Assembly (NCBI GenBank): GCA_032622095.1
Contig: CP136061.1
Location: forward strand, 254,275,582-254,339,581
Direction of reading: 5' to 3'
Length of the DNA: 64,000 nt
DNA from: Siphonodentalium dalli
Taxonomy: Eukaryota; Mollusca; Scaphopoda; Gadilida; Siphonodentaliidae
Positions 1 to 9,558 of the stretch are shown in pieces (within the stretch, counting starts at the first letter, position 1; each line of letters opens with the position of its first letter). The notes below the pieces were generated by a model. It was not told where the DNA came from, made no database searches, and was given only the letters and a program-made list of their open reading frames with translations. Position numbers and translations under genes: made by a program.

Positions 1-50
1 CTTGAAATTTGGTTTTTGAATAGCCCGGACAACTTCGGGCTCATCGGCTA
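1..50 (+). mobile_element. 3' tail of a Helitron-like element
   Basis: This is the same tail that closes the next copies: a short hairpin (GCCCG ... CGGGC) followed by 'tcatcggcta', immediately before the 5' TC of the next copy. A hairpin about ten bases before a CTRR-like end is the classic Helitron 3' terminus. The body lies outside the window. Confidence 0.5.
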
Positions 51-606
51 TCTCATATATATTTTGAAGACCTCTGTCTGTTTGTCTGTATGTATGTTTG
101 TCTGTCATTTATACAAATCTACGATTCTCGACCGATCGGGACGAAACTTGGTACGTGTGTGTAGTTTGACCAGGCAGTGGACGTTGTCGTATTGGCGAGC
201 CTGTGCGGCGCCCGCTTCGCGCATGCGCAGACGAGATCTCGGAAACGGGTGGAGCTATCGACTTGAAATTTGCTATGTGAATGTATCTTGCCCCGGATAC
301 GAATTTTATCGGGTCGCCGAGCCTGTGCGCGCCCGCTTCGCGCATGCGCAGACGAGATCTCGGAAACAGGGTGGAGCTATCGACTTGAAATTTGCTATGT
401 GAATGTATCTTGCCCGGATACAAATTTTATCGGGTCGCCGAGCCTGTGCGACGCCAGCTTCGCGCATGCGCAGACCAGATCTCGGAAACAGGTAGAGCTA
501 TCGACTTGAAATTTGGTTTTTGAATAGCCCGGACAACGTCGGGCTGGGTAGAGCTATCGACTTGAAATTTTGTTTTTGAATAGCCCGGACAACTTCGGGC
601 TCATCG

Positions 607-1707
607 TAGGGTCCTGCGAATATTCGATATTCGATTCGAGATTCGATTCGAAAGTCAAATTCGATTCGAAATTGCCAACTCGAAATTTCGAATATACACT
701 GATGGAAAAGTAGGCTGTTTACGGGCAGGTACACACGTCGATCTTAGCTGTTTTGTGCCATTTATTACAGAAAATGATGTATATATGTACCTTATAATTC
801 TCATTGTACATCGCGATTATATATATTAAATATAAGTATAGACAGCAATTAGCCACTATAGGACAACTACCGGTAAATACCGGTACGTCTGATTTATATC
901 TTTTAACATGGTAGCCAAAAGCTCGGAGATCGCCGATGGACCGACGACGCGCGTAAATTATAATAGCTATGAGACTGATCAACCGCTAGCGTTATCCGCG
1001 GTCTATCCGTTTCAGATTCCGCGTTATGTAATATAGCTCAGAATTTAAACAACACGTGTTCCCGGCGTCGACAACTGCATTTTGGCGATGTTTTTTTTTA
1101 AAGTTTACTTTCAATTTCGGAGCTTCCTTTGACACTTAACAAACCGTCATCCGTTATTCATGTTTATTTTAAACATGATAAAGCTGCAGGCTTACATGTG
1201 ATGAATGCAACATGGTGTATAAATCGTAAGCATCTGGGACCCACCTATGGAATCATCTGTCCAAGAAGCACCCAGCACTACATAAACAGGCTACACTGCG
1301 ACTGTTGTTGCATCTTCAAGTTTATAACTACGGGTGATTCCGAATGTTGATTTGCAATTTTTCATGCACATGCAATCTGTACAAATTTTGCGTGATTTTA
1401 GTTCCAATAATCCGTTTAGTGTTTATATATTAATCGTCGTGACGGCCGCTTGGACGTTTTAATCAATTATCAATTGAAGTTAATAGTGGGCAAATGACAG
1501 TTCGTCGCCACATAAGTAATGATTTAACTTCGTGCATGTAGTTCATGGAATGTTTTACAAATCGTCTAATCGTTGACAAAACATGCCCAATTGAGAATAC
1601 AACATACAGATATGATTCGAATCGATATTCGATTCGATATTCGATTCGATTTCCTGAATTCGATTCGATATTCGATTCGATCAAAATCTCCAATTCGCAG
1701 GACCCTA
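607..1707 (+). mobile_element. hAT-type element relic carrying a BED-finger remnant (copy 1)
   Basis: The ends are inverted repeats, TAGGGTCCTGCGAAT at the left and ATTCGCAGGACCCTA at the right. They are flanked by a perfect 8-bp direct repeat, gctcatcg (599-606 and 1708-1715). Subterminal DNA is packed with ATTCGATTCGAAT-type repeats, as expected for transposase binding. An 8-bp target site, a TAGGG start and an internal BED-like finger together point to the hAT superfamily. No catalytic domain is visible in its 1.1 kb. The same family occurs at 5650-6707 and, with related ends, at 29211-30096. Confidence 0.85.
1129..1350 (+). pseudogene. Decayed BED-type zinc finger remnant of a hAT transposase
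   Basis: The region aligns by eye with the BED-like segment of the sister copy at 5980-6336. In one frame the DNA reads T-C-D-E-C-N-M-V-Y-K, the CxxC half of a BED finger. The longest open frame (FKHDKAAG then a different register) does not carry it, so the reading frame is broken. The later HLWNHL...H half is scrambled by point changes (here it reads as codons for H-L-G-P). BED fingers bind DNA at the N-terminus of hAT transposases. I infer a dead remnant rather than a host gene. Confidence 0.5.
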
Positions 1708-1719
1708 GCTCATCGGCTA

Positions 1720-2066
1720 TCTCATATATATTTTGAAGACCTCTGTCTGTTTGTCTGTATGTATGTTTGTCTGTCATTTATACAAATCTATGATTCTCGA
1801 CCGATCGGGACGAAACTTGGTACGTGTGTGTAGTTTGACCAGGCGGTGGACGTTGTCGTATTGGCGAGCCCGTGCAGTGCATGCGCAGACGAGATCTCGG
1901 AAACGGGTGGAGCTATCGACTTGAAATTTGTTATGTGAATGTATCTTGCCGAGCCCGTGCGACGCCAGCTTCGCACATGCGCAGACCAGATCTCGGAAAC
2001 GGGTGGAGCTATTGACTTGAAATTTGGTTTTTGAATAGCCCGGACAACGTCGGGCTCATCGGCTAG
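1720..2066 (+). mobile_element. Helitron-like element, second head-to-tail copy
   Basis: It begins with the same TCTCATATATATTTTG 5' end as the copy at 51, directly at the tail of that copy. It ends with the GCCCG/CGGGC hairpin and 'tcatcggCTAG' at 2063-2066. It is shorter than the first copy because it has fewer of the internal ~120-bp units. Confidence 0.6.
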
Positions 2067-2452
2067 TCTATTATATATTTTGGGAAATCTGTCTGTCTGT
2101 CTGTCTGTGTGTTCGCGATGGACTCGAAAACGGCCAAGCCGATTTCGATGAAACTTGGTATGTGGGAGTACTTTCGGCCGGGGAGTGGCATGGGCCTATT
2201 GATTTGCCCGTGCGACGTGACCTTGACCTTGAAATCGGGTCATTTCAAGGTCGAACGCCCGAGTATCACGGGATTTCGATGAAAATTAGTGTCTACGGAT
2301 ACTTTTGTATGGAGAGTGTCGTAAGCCTATTCGTTTGCCCGTGCGATGTGACCTCACCTTGACCTTCAAAATGGACAATTCAAGGTCAAATCGCGAAATT
2401 CGCCGAAAAGCAGAGGGGAAACAGCCAGGACGAAGTCGGGTCCACCTGCTAG
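2067..2452 (+). mobile_element. Helitron-like element, different family, third in the array
   Basis: It begins TCTATTATATATTTTGGG right after the preceding CTAG and ends 'tccacctgCTAG' at 2449-2452, preceded by a weak hairpin around 'ggacgaagtc'. The body has 'ctgtctgtctgt' and 'gatttcgatgaaacttggta' followed by 'gtgacctt' segments. The short open frames here are not credible proteins. Confidence 0.5.
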
Positions 2453-3051
2453 TATATATATATATGTGTGTGTATATCCTTTATAGACTCGAAAACAGCT
2501 CGACCGATTGAGCCCAAACTTACTATCTAAGGGTAAAAAGCCACGAGAAGTGCCATCGCACCGCTTCTGAGAACGTCCGAGCACTCCTTCACCCTGCCAC
2601 CGTCGTTGGAATTGATGAGTTAATGATTAAGGAGCGTTTGTATCTGCGGTGTCGTTGTTAAAGAGCGTTTATATACACAAGTATAAAGACGGCTCAATCG
2701 ACCGTCTTGGAAACTGGGGATATCGAGACAAAATTTCCTACTTAGGGCTTCCAAGGGACAGGGGAGATTTTCGTTGGGTCAGTTTGTCCGCCTGAGGTGA
2801 TCTTCACCTTGAAACGGGTACCCACAAATGACATTGGGCGATATCTCGGTCGTCAGCGCTAGCGGTGACATCGATGTGAAATCTGTTATGTATGGTCAAC
2901 TCGAGACGGGGAATATTTTTGTCACCCAACATGACCTTGAAACGGGTACCCGCAAATAATAGCATGCTGTCAGCGTACCTTGAAAAACAAAAATTAATGG
3001 ATTGACCAAAGCCATGGGACGAATCCCGCCAGTGGCGGGCTAATCTGCTAG
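2453..3051 (+). mobile_element. Helitron-like element, fourth in the array
   Basis: The 3' end is canonical: a CCCGCCAGTGGCGGG hairpin, 'ctaatctg', then CTAG (3048-3051) followed by T. The body ('tttatagactcgaaaacagc', 'cgaccgatt') matches the reverse-oriented element at 44763-45226, which has a clean 5' end. Here the 5' end is blurred by a TA microsatellite (2453-2470). Confidence 0.6.
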
Positions 3052-3626
3052 TCTATATATAAAAGAGAAAGATGTGTCTGGCCAACTCAAAATTTATCAG
3101 TTATTTTTGTGCATGTTTTTTCATATTGCTTCGTTATCTCGTTGATTCCATATTTTGGTTTTTCAATTAGGCCAAAATTTCAGAGAATTGAACAAATAAA
3201 TTAAGAAATGGCAAATAAATCGCCAAAAGACTGAAAAGGCCAGCATGAACCCGGTGCGTTGGTCTGCGCTAGATCTAAAAATAGAGGATGTGGGTTGGGA
3301 GTCAAGGCAATGGATGAAAAGGACGCGACATGACGTCTGAACACGTATCTCTAATAACTTACATGTATATTCCAATTTTAAACGTATAATATGCAACAGA
3401 TTCCTCAGAACACTGTTTGTCACCTTCAACATGTATCATCAGTCTTATTAAATGTTGTCCAGGAAATCCGGATGCATCCAAGGGTAAGGGAGGGGCAAGT
3501 TCTTCAGAAAAGGGCTTAATTCAGACCCGGAAGGTAAGCATAAATAATAAACATGTCAAAAACATGTCAAAACAAAATTGTCAACCATTCAATGACTGGA
3601 GCTTCCTGAAATCTTGCGAAAACCCT
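3052..3626. other. Unassigned intergenic DNA
   Basis: I see no exon, hairpin or terminal repeat that I can support in this stretch. The open frames on both strands lack recognisable domains. Confidence 0.4.
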
Positions 3627-3768
3627 GTGGAAATGCATTCTCTAATATATGCGAGTCTCCCATAGGGAGCATTGCATATATAAGATAATACAGTGACCCA
3701 AAAATATTTACCTTGACCTTGTTAGCCAGTGCATTTTCTAATATATGTGAGGCTCCCTATGGCAGAGG
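3627..3768. repeat. Degenerate copy of the 'CCAATGCATTCTC' hairpin module
   Basis: Two imperfect palindromic blocks ('tgcattctctaatatatgcg' ... 'gcatatataagataat', then 'gccagtgcattttctaatat' ... ) are separated by 'ttaccttgaccttgttagcc'. This is the second subtype of the hairpin module seen at 9790-9950 and 32465-32655. It abuts the TTAA element at 3777. Confidence 0.5.
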
Positions 3769-3776
3769 GTCTTTAA

Positions 3777-4001
3777 CCCTTTGAGTGCCAGGTCGATTTT
3801 TGTATCAACCCATATACCCTGTGCCAATGCATTCTCTTATATATGCGAGTCGACCATAGGTCGCCTCGCATATATAAGAGAATGCATTGGCCTAACAATT
3901 ATTTTTTTTTTTTTTTACAATTTTAATAATTTATTATATTCTTTAACAGACTTATTTTGTAGGTTTAGGGCCGATGAGATCGGCCCCTGGCACTCAAAGG
4001 G
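3777..4001. mobile_element. piggyBac-like MITE with an embedded hairpin module
   Basis: The ends are CCCTTTGAGTGCCAGG and CCTGGCACTCAAAGGG, flanked on both sides by TTAA (3773-3776, 4002-4005), the piggyBac target site. Inside is a near-perfect ~65-bp palindrome (about 3822-3894) beginning 'gccaatgcattctcttatat', followed by a T-rich tract. There is no coding capacity. Confidence 0.8.
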
Positions 4002-4468
4002 TTAATACATTTGCATGGATATCATATAAAGGTTACTTTTCTTGTCATAGACTCATATCTCTGATATTTTCGGTCATTCTGGGGTTTCTGGAAGGGTATT
4101 TTCTGCCTTGGTGGGGGTCAGGACTCAGGAGGGGCAGCTGCCATCTCGGTCCCCTGCTTCCGCCACCCCTGAGGATGCTGAAGAATCCAATTCAATGTAT
4201 CAAGAGCCAAAGGGCAAATTATTCACCCACTTTGCCATGAGAATCTCCAAATTTATATATGATTGGAGCCGATGTTTATACCCATGAGGCATTCCTTACC
4301 ACTTCACCGAGAGAAGCTCCAACCATATGAGAAGCTGGAGCCCATTTCTCTGATAAATGTTTGGAACACAAATTTTTGGTCATCTCATAACTGCAGAAGA
4401 ACAGCGATGCTGAAATATAGGAAATCATCGAATGAGTGAATTAACCTGATGAAAAGATAACATATAGA

Positions 4469-4875
4469 CAAGCCTTGAACTTGTGTGTTTTGTCATTTAC
4501 AGAATGAGGTAGGTCCCCAGAGGGTGAATTTAGTGACACTATCCTCCACAGCAGACTAGAGTCACTAAATTCACCCTCTGGGAACCTCATTCTGCTTGAT
4601 CTAAACTGCTATGGCAAACCTGGGATCAGATTGAAGTTCCCCAGTTGAAGATGGCGATGTTCACCCATTAATCACCTCAATTATGCATTTTATCTTCTGC
4701 AAATTAGGGGATATAGAAACTGAACAGCAGGGAAAAAGTAACTAAAAACAACGTTAATTTGAGACTAAAGATACTTCCCAGAAGATGAGGCCTAAACAGA
4801 ATGAGTTTCAAAGAGAGTGAATTTGGTGATGCTAGCTTGATGTGCGGGATATCGTCACTAAATTCACCCTCTGGG
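4469..4875. mobile_element. Double-hairpin element, long-spacer type, right end missing
   Basis: It starts caagccttgaa and has a first hairpin (about 4502-4594) with arms 'agaatgaggt' / 'acctcattct'. A spacer contains 'ggatcagattgaagttcccc', and a second hairpin lies at about 4798-4873. The closing 'ttcaaggcttg' end is not found, so this copy is truncated or diverged on the right. Confidence 0.6.
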
Positions 4876-5186
4876 TAGAAGAAAAGGTTAATTTCACAGG
4901 GAAATCACTCCACTTAACGTAGAAACCACCGACTCCCAGAAAGATAGAGACAAATTTGACAAGATACATGAATCAGGTTATCATTCCATTGCGTGAAATT
5001 CCCCTGTGAATCAAATATCCACACATATCATGATTTGATGTAGCCTCGCCATAGCTGGATATCAAGTCAAATTGGCATAATGTACCATAATGTACCATAA
5101 AACCTTACCAACTGAGCCACTGGGGCCCCCATTTGACAAGTAAACTCAAAGATTCAATGAATTTACACATAACACATTCCCTACCT
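4876..5186. other. Unassigned DNA, possibly a short tRNA-like SINE fragment
   Basis: On the minus strand 'tggctcagttggtaagg' (about 5105-5121) resembles a tRNA A-box, and 'taatgtaccataatgtacca' is a short direct repeat. No B-box or tail can be tied to it, so only a weak SINE hint is offered. Confidence 0.2.
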
Positions 5187-5231
5187 GTTGCTACGGAGAA
5201 GAGACCAAATTTAAATAGATGCCCCCTAAGC
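5187..5231 (-). pseudogene. Decayed partial copy of SLC25A26 exon 2 (3' half), copy b
   Basis: On the minus strand this reads 'ggcatctatttaaatttggt' then 'ctcttctccgtagcaacag|gtaggg'. It resembles the 3' half of the true exon 2 ('ggcatttattctggtctctt...ccaacag|gtaata'), including the splice-donor position, but with an internal deletion. Translation is disrupted. Confidence 0.45.
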
Positions 5232-5293
5232 GAGGATGGGAATTAATAATCAATGACCTATACATAGGAATGTAAAAATATTATTTTGATTAC

Positions 5294-5348
5294 CTTCTGC
5301 CATAGACCCAAGCACTACAGAGGAGAGACCAGAATAGATACCTCCAAA
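5294..5348 (-). pseudogene. Partial copy of SLC25A26 exon 2 (3' half), copy a
   Basis: On the minus strand the DNA encodes F-G-G-I-Y-S-G-L-S-S-V-V-L-G-S-M, against [16 protein letters not shown] in exon 2 at 7152-7308. It ends at an equivalent donor (gcagaag|gtaatc versus ccaacag|gtaata). By eye about 42 of 54 bases match. Several differences are synonymous, which suggests a period of coding constraint or an old exon duplication. The 5' half, with the PxDxxK signature, is missing. Confidence 0.6.
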
Positions 5349-5375
5349 GCAAGGGTCGTTATAATCAATGAACTA

Positions 5376-5521
5376 CAGTAATTCCCTTAAACACAGCAGA
5401 ATTATGACATTCTCACTGAGAGCTTTCTGATGAATGGCAACAAGCCATATTTCCGACTAAATCCTGAAAAGTTACCAATAATTCTGCTGTGGTTAAGGAG
5501 TCGATTACTTAGGCATTACTG
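5376..5521. mobile_element. Tc1/mariner-type MITE, left arm partly deleted
   Basis: It is flanked by TA and starts CAGTAATTCCCTTAA. It ends 'cgattacttaggcattactg|ta'. Internal arms 'ttccgactaaatcctgaaaa' match the palindromic family at 10849, 27843 and 50320. A TA target plus a CAGT start suggests Tc1/mariner mobilisation. Confidence 0.6.
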
Positions 5522-5641
5522 TAGCTGGATATCAAGTTAAATTAATGACCTATGACCGGGGTAATAATCATGTAAAGCACTTTGAAACTAATTTACTATG
5601 GAATGCACTACATAAATACATTGATTATTATTATTTATTAC
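5522..5641 (+). repeat. SINE-like 3' tail
   Basis: The sequence 'taaagcactttgaaact' ... 'gaatgcactacataaata' ... '(att)n' resembles the widespread 'AAAGCGCTTTGA...GCGCTATATAAAT-(ATT)n' tail found in many animal SINEs and in L2/CR1-like LINE ends. The 5' head was not identified. Confidence 0.4.
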
Positions 5642-5649
5642 ATTCCTAT

Positions 5650-6707
5650 TAGGGTCCTGCGAATTGGATATTTTGATCGAATCGAATATCGAATCGAATT
5701 CATGAAATCGAATCGAATATCGAATCGAATCATATCTGTGTGTTGCATTCTCAATTAGGTATGTTTTGTCAACGATTAGATTATTTGTGAAACGTTCTAT
5801 GAACTACATGCATGAAGTTCCATCAGAACTTAGGTGGCGATAAACCGTCGTTTGATATACTATTAACTTCAATTTATAATTGTCAAGAAAACAAAGCAGA
5901 TTAAAACGTCCATGCGACCATCACAACGATTAATATATTACCACTAAACGGATTATCAAACTAAAATCACACAAAATTTCTACAGTTTGCATGTACATGC
6001 AAAATTGCAAATCGGCATTCGGAAACACCCGTTGTTATAAACTTGAAGACGCAACAACAGTCGCAGTGTAGCCTCTTCATGTATTGGTTGATGCTTCTTG
6101 AACAGATGATTCCATAGATGGGTCATTGTCCCAGATGCTTGCGATTTATACACCATGCATGTTGCATTCATCACATGTGCCTGCAGCTTTATCATGTTTA
6201 AAATAAACATGAATGATGGACGACATTTTGTCCATTGTAAAAGAAAACTCCGAAACTGAAAGTCAACTTCAAAAGAGAACAGTGCCAAAATGCATTTTCG
6301 ACACCAGGAACATGTGTTGTTTACATTCTCACCCATATTACATAATGCGGAATCGAATAGACGATGGATAACGCTATCGGTAGCCCAGTCTCATAGCTAT
6401 TATAATTTACCGCGTCGTCGGTCCATGCATTGGCTATCTGCTAGCTTTTGCTACCATTTTAAAGCTATATAATTCAGACGTATTTAGTCGTCCTATCGTG
6501 GCTAATTGTTGACTATGTACAATAAGAATTATAATGTGCATATATACATAATTTTCTGGAATTAAATGCCACAAACAGCTAAGATCGACATGTGTACTTG
6601 TCCTGAAACAGCCTACTTTTCCGTCATAGTATATTCGAAATTTCGAGTTGGCAATTTCGACTCGAATTTGACTTTCGAATCGAATATCGAATATTTGCAG
6701 GAGCCTA
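5650..6707 (-). mobile_element. hAT-type element relic carrying a BED-finger remnant (copy 2)
   Basis: The ends are TAGGGTCCTGCGAAT and ATTTGCAGGAGCCTA, with a perfect 8-bp direct repeat attcctat on each side (5642-5649, 6708-6715). Subterminal DNA is made of 'cgaatcgaat' repeats as in copy 1. The orientation is opposite to copy 1. There is no catalytic domain in its 1058 bp. Confidence 0.88.
5980..6336 (-). pseudogene. Frameshifted BED zinc finger remnant (hAT transposase N-terminus)
   Basis: The 118-codon open frame contains M-V-Y-K-S-Q-A-S-G-T-M-T-H-L-W-N-H-L, followed by F-K-K-H, the histidine half of a BED finger (HLWNHLFKKH). The cysteine half (F-K-H-D-K-A-A-G-T-C-D-E-C) lies just upstream in another frame. 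A 4-bp insertion relative to copy 1 ('atgcatggtg' versus 'atggtg') separates the halves. BED fingers are DNA-binding modules of hAT transposases and of host proteins derived from them. The copy cannot make an intact finger. Confidence 0.6.
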
Positions 6708-6715
6708 ATTCCTAT

Positions 6716-7151
6716 GTGTGATTTACCTTGATTTATTGAGTGATTATAAACGATAATTTCGCCAGTGAATTATGTCACTTTATCTAGCGCATTACATGTA
6801 TATATTCATAGGTTGTATCGAAATATATGCATCAAGGGTATAATGGCAGTATTATTCAGATTTCTGGTAAATCAGATGTTAATAGTGGAATATAATAAAC
6901 AGAATAATCACTTGATTGATTGGTGACGTGAAATAATGCATTGAGGCAGGGACTATTTTGTAAATCACTGAAGCGCAATGCCCTCTCGTGTTTGTAAAAT
7001 TTTAACGTCCCTCCCTCTCATGAATTATTTCATGTCACCAGTTCAACCAAGTGATTAGGCAAAAAATCGAGATAAAACTCCAGAGAAAAGTTTCAACACT
7101 CAGATAACCTGCAGTATAGGTCAACCAAGTTATTACTCTCTATTTTATTAC
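6716..7151 (-). other. Presumed SLC25A26 intron 2 sequence next to the exon 2 donor
   Basis: This follows the exon 2 donor on the minus strand. I see no exon here. The region 6900-7040 is AT-rich with a loose inverted pair ('ggtgacgtgaaataatgcattga' region versus 'tgaattatttcatgtcacca'). Confidence 0.4.
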
Positions 7152-7308
7152 CTGTTGGTATAGACCCAAGCACCACGGAGAAGAGACCAGAATAAATGCC
7201 ACGGAATCCACCAGATTTAAGGAAACCATGTTCGCTTTGGAGCCGAGTCTTTACAGTGTCCAATGGGAATAAAGATATATCCACTGCTAAACCAGCACTA
7301 CCTCCAGC
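7152..7308 (-). CDS. SLC25A26: Mitochondrial S-adenosylmethionine carrier, exon 2
   Basis: This 157-nt exon is bordered on the minus strand by the acceptor attgtag|GCTGG and the donor ccaacag|GTAATA. It encodes [20 protein letters not shown] then T-R-L-Q, and ends in [14 protein letters not shown] is the PxDxxK signature of the SLC25 mitochondrial carriers. The combination 'LFPLDT(V/I)KTRLQS' plus 'GGF(R/H)GIY(S/A)G' matches the first repeat of the SAM carrier, which exchanges cytosolic S-adenosylmethionine for matrix S-adenosylhomocysteine across the inner membrane. The exon enters in phase 0 and leaves in phase 1, with G ready to begin the expected alanine codon. Exon 3 onward is not found and should lie left of the window. 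Confidence 0.9.
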
Positions 7309-7350
7309 CTACAATATATATAAATTTCATCTCACATTTACTAATATTAA

Positions 7351-7370
7351 ACCCAGCATTACCACCAGCC
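7351..7370 (-). pseudogene. Duplicate of the SLC25A26 exon 2 acceptor and first codons
   Basis: On the minus strand 'ttgtag|GCTGGTGGTAATGCTGG' repeats the true exon 2 border 'ttgtag|GCTGGAGGTAGTGCTGG' about 60 bases upstream of it. After about 20 bases the similarity stops. It would be a decoy 3' splice site for the carrier gene. Confidence 0.55.
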
Positions 7371-7774
7371 TACAATTGTAAAATAAAAGTTGCTAGGCAA
7401 TCAGCAATGACGAAGCCATTTGCTGAAGCAAACTGGGCTGCTGGGCTCTGGGCCACACATCCCCCCAAATATTCTGGCTTTAATTGACCGGTGGCTTTTT
7501 AATAAATGATAAATTATAATCTGGGAACAACCATTTAATCAAACATTGCCTCCAACTGTGTATGTCGTTAACACACCAAGTTTTATTGACTTTAGACACC
7601 AGAATATTCAGTAAATTCTATAAAGTTATCACCCAGAAACCAAAATAATTGACAAATTCTAGTCAGCAAGGGTCGTAACTCTGATAAAAATATGTGGACC
7701 GAACCCAAATTTGAACTTGACCTGTATTTTCATAGGGGCAATCCACATACAGAAGTCGAAAAAAACAGATAAAT

Positions 7775-7925
7775 ACAGTAAAACCTCTCCAAACCGAACA
7801 CCCTTCGGACCACCCCTTCTGTTCGGTTTAGAACACCCTTCGGACCGGCCCTTCTGTTCGGTTTAGAACACCCTTCGGACCAGCCCTTCTGTTCGGTTTA
7901 GAGAGGTGTTTGGTTTAAAGAAAAT
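7775..7925. repeat. MITE fragment with three ~46-bp tandem units
   Basis: It starts 'tacagtaaaacctctccaaa' and then repeats 'gaacacccttcggacc' ... 'cccttctgttcggttta' about three times. The start matches the TA-flanked palindromic MITE at 37015-37117 (CAGTGAAACCTCACC...), so it is probably an internally amplified relative. Confidence 0.5.
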
Positions 7926-8156
7926 CACGCTATGATTGGGAAGATTGTATTGTCGTTTTAAGAAAGAATTGTCGAAGCACAACCAACTCATTGTTTAATT
8001 AAACTTTATTTTAATAACATACATGTACCATCTAAAATATAAATAACAATAGATAAAATATGTTATAATAAGAATTCAAAATATATGGTCTACTGGCTGA
8101 TTAAGGGATTTCTTTGTGATCGCCTCCATCTGGGCAATATATACAACATACGATCG

Positions 8157-8412
8157 GTCCAGAAACATGCCTATATGAGCGTATATGAGTGTATATGAGC
8201 GATGACAAGGTCAAGGACACGGTCGCACATGAAATTGGACCCTTCCATATTGTTCCCAGGATCAAAGTAGGCCTACATACCAAATTTGAGTCGTATCTGT
8301 CAAGGTCCAGAAACATGCCTATATGAGCATACATGAGCAAGGTCAAGGTCAAGGATACATGAAATTGGACCCGCCCATATTGCCGGGATCAAAGTAGGCC
8401 TACATACCAAAT
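8157..8412. repeat. Direct repeat of ~130-150 bp, two copies
   Basis: Two copies (about 8157-8290 and 8306-8412) share 'ccagaaacatgcctatatga', 'caaggtcaagga', 'catgaaattggaccc' and 'gatcaaagtaggcctacata'. Repeats with 'aaggtcaaggtca' runs occur elsewhere in the window. Confidence 0.65.
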
Positions 8413-9174
8413 ACATATTAAAAAAAAAAATTGGGGGACAATTATGTTGATCTTCAGAAGTGTGATAATTCTAACAGGAATATTCTTTTAAAAAATGTAC
8501 TGCTATGCCCCAACTAATTAACAAACCAGAAGACAGAACATAAGAACCACATCATATAATCATTTTTATTTGGTCGTTTATATTGCACAGAAAAACAGAA
8601 ATTCAACCAATGAATGCAAACGTGGAGGCTATAGGCTGCTGATTAAATGAACATGGCTCATTTTATCATCAAATATCAAGACATATCTTGATTCCCAGTA
8701 GTCCACATATCCTTCAACATAAATCCAGAAAGCAGGAGGGTTAATACTGGTCTACGTCTAAGTATGGTTGTCATACAACTCATCGTCATGCAATTCACAG
8801 ATTTTATGCCCAGATCCAGTGACGATATTTTTCGTCAATTTTAATCTACTTTATCATACAAATCAATACAAAAATGCTATATTTTTCAGAAGGAGTGACA
8901 TTTTATGGTCATAATGATATATCATATATTATAATTTAATTTAACTAATGTTAAATTATGCACAGAATATGTTGTGAAATTAGGAATAAGCTCACATTTT
9001 ATCTGTTTGTTTACGTCTAGAGAAGACTGTTATGAAGTTTGTGAGGTCGTATTTTTTAAAATTATGTAAACATTGTGATAAAATATATTTTTCACTTTGA
9101 ATTACTACTTTCAGTTGACAACTCTTGTGGAGCTCAGAGGTGATTGGTGATGTTAGATGAGCTGGTGATATATG

Positions 9175-9429
9175 CAAGCCTTGAAATAGGGTGTCTGTCA
9201 TTTGCAGAATGAGGTCCCCAGAGGGTGAATTTAGTGATGCTACCCCGCATAGCGGGCTAGCACCACCAAATTCACCCTCTGGGGACCTCATTCTGCTTAC
9301 AGCTCAGCAGAATGAGGTTCCCAGAGGGTGAATTTGGTGATGCTAGCCCACTATGCGGGGGTAGCATCACTAAATTCACCCTCAGGGGACCTCATTCTGC
9401 AAATGACAGACACCCTATTTCAAGGCTTG
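9175..9429. mobile_element. Double-hairpin MITE, complete copy
   Basis: The ends are CAAGCCTTGAAATAGGGTG and its inverse, flanked by a perfect 8-bp direct repeat gatatatg (9167-9174, 9430-9437). Inside are two ~90-bp hairpins in series, each with arms 'gaatgaggt[c/t]cccagaggg' and loop 'gctaccccgcatagcgggct', joined by about 20 bp. The halves are themselves inverted copies of each other. An 8-bp target site suggests hAT-type mobilisation. It is non-coding. Confidence 0.85.
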
Positions 9430-9558
9430 GATATATGCTTAAAGTCCACTTCAGAAACGTAAGGCAACCGTACTTCGACATAAACCAGTAGAACTGTTGC
9501 TCAATTTAGTGTGTGTTTTGTGAATTAATGTTTCTAAATTTTAGCCATTCCACATAAA

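Larger units (their letters stand above)
51..1719 (+). mobile_element. Helitron-like non-autonomous element, split by a hAT insertion
   Basis: It starts with TCTCATATATATTTTG and ends with a GCCCG/CGGGC hairpin plus 'tcatcggcta'. Inside are a 'ctgtctgt' stretch, a 'cgaccgatcgggacgaaact' segment and about three imperfect tandem units of roughly 120 bp (about 199-505) around 'cgcatgcgcagacgagatct'. A hAT relic at 607-1707 interrupts it near its 3' end, and the duplicated 'gctcatcg' shows where. No Rep/helicase reading frame is present, so the copy is non-autonomous. Short reading frames here are shadows of the repeat. Confidence 0.6.

Noticed and set aside
5098-5130. tRNA gene on the minus strand
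   Set aside because: Only an A-box-like 'tggctcagttgg' is present; there is no B-box at the right distance and no cloverleaf, so at most a SINE scrap.
9175-9429. Reading frames through the 'gaatgaggtccccagaggg' hairpins (also at 34624, 45455, 48588, 21741, 37231)
   Set aside because: The same M-R-S/F-P-E-G-E-F-G-D-A-S peptide appears wherever the MITE occurs and on both strands; it is a by-product of the palindrome, not a gene family.
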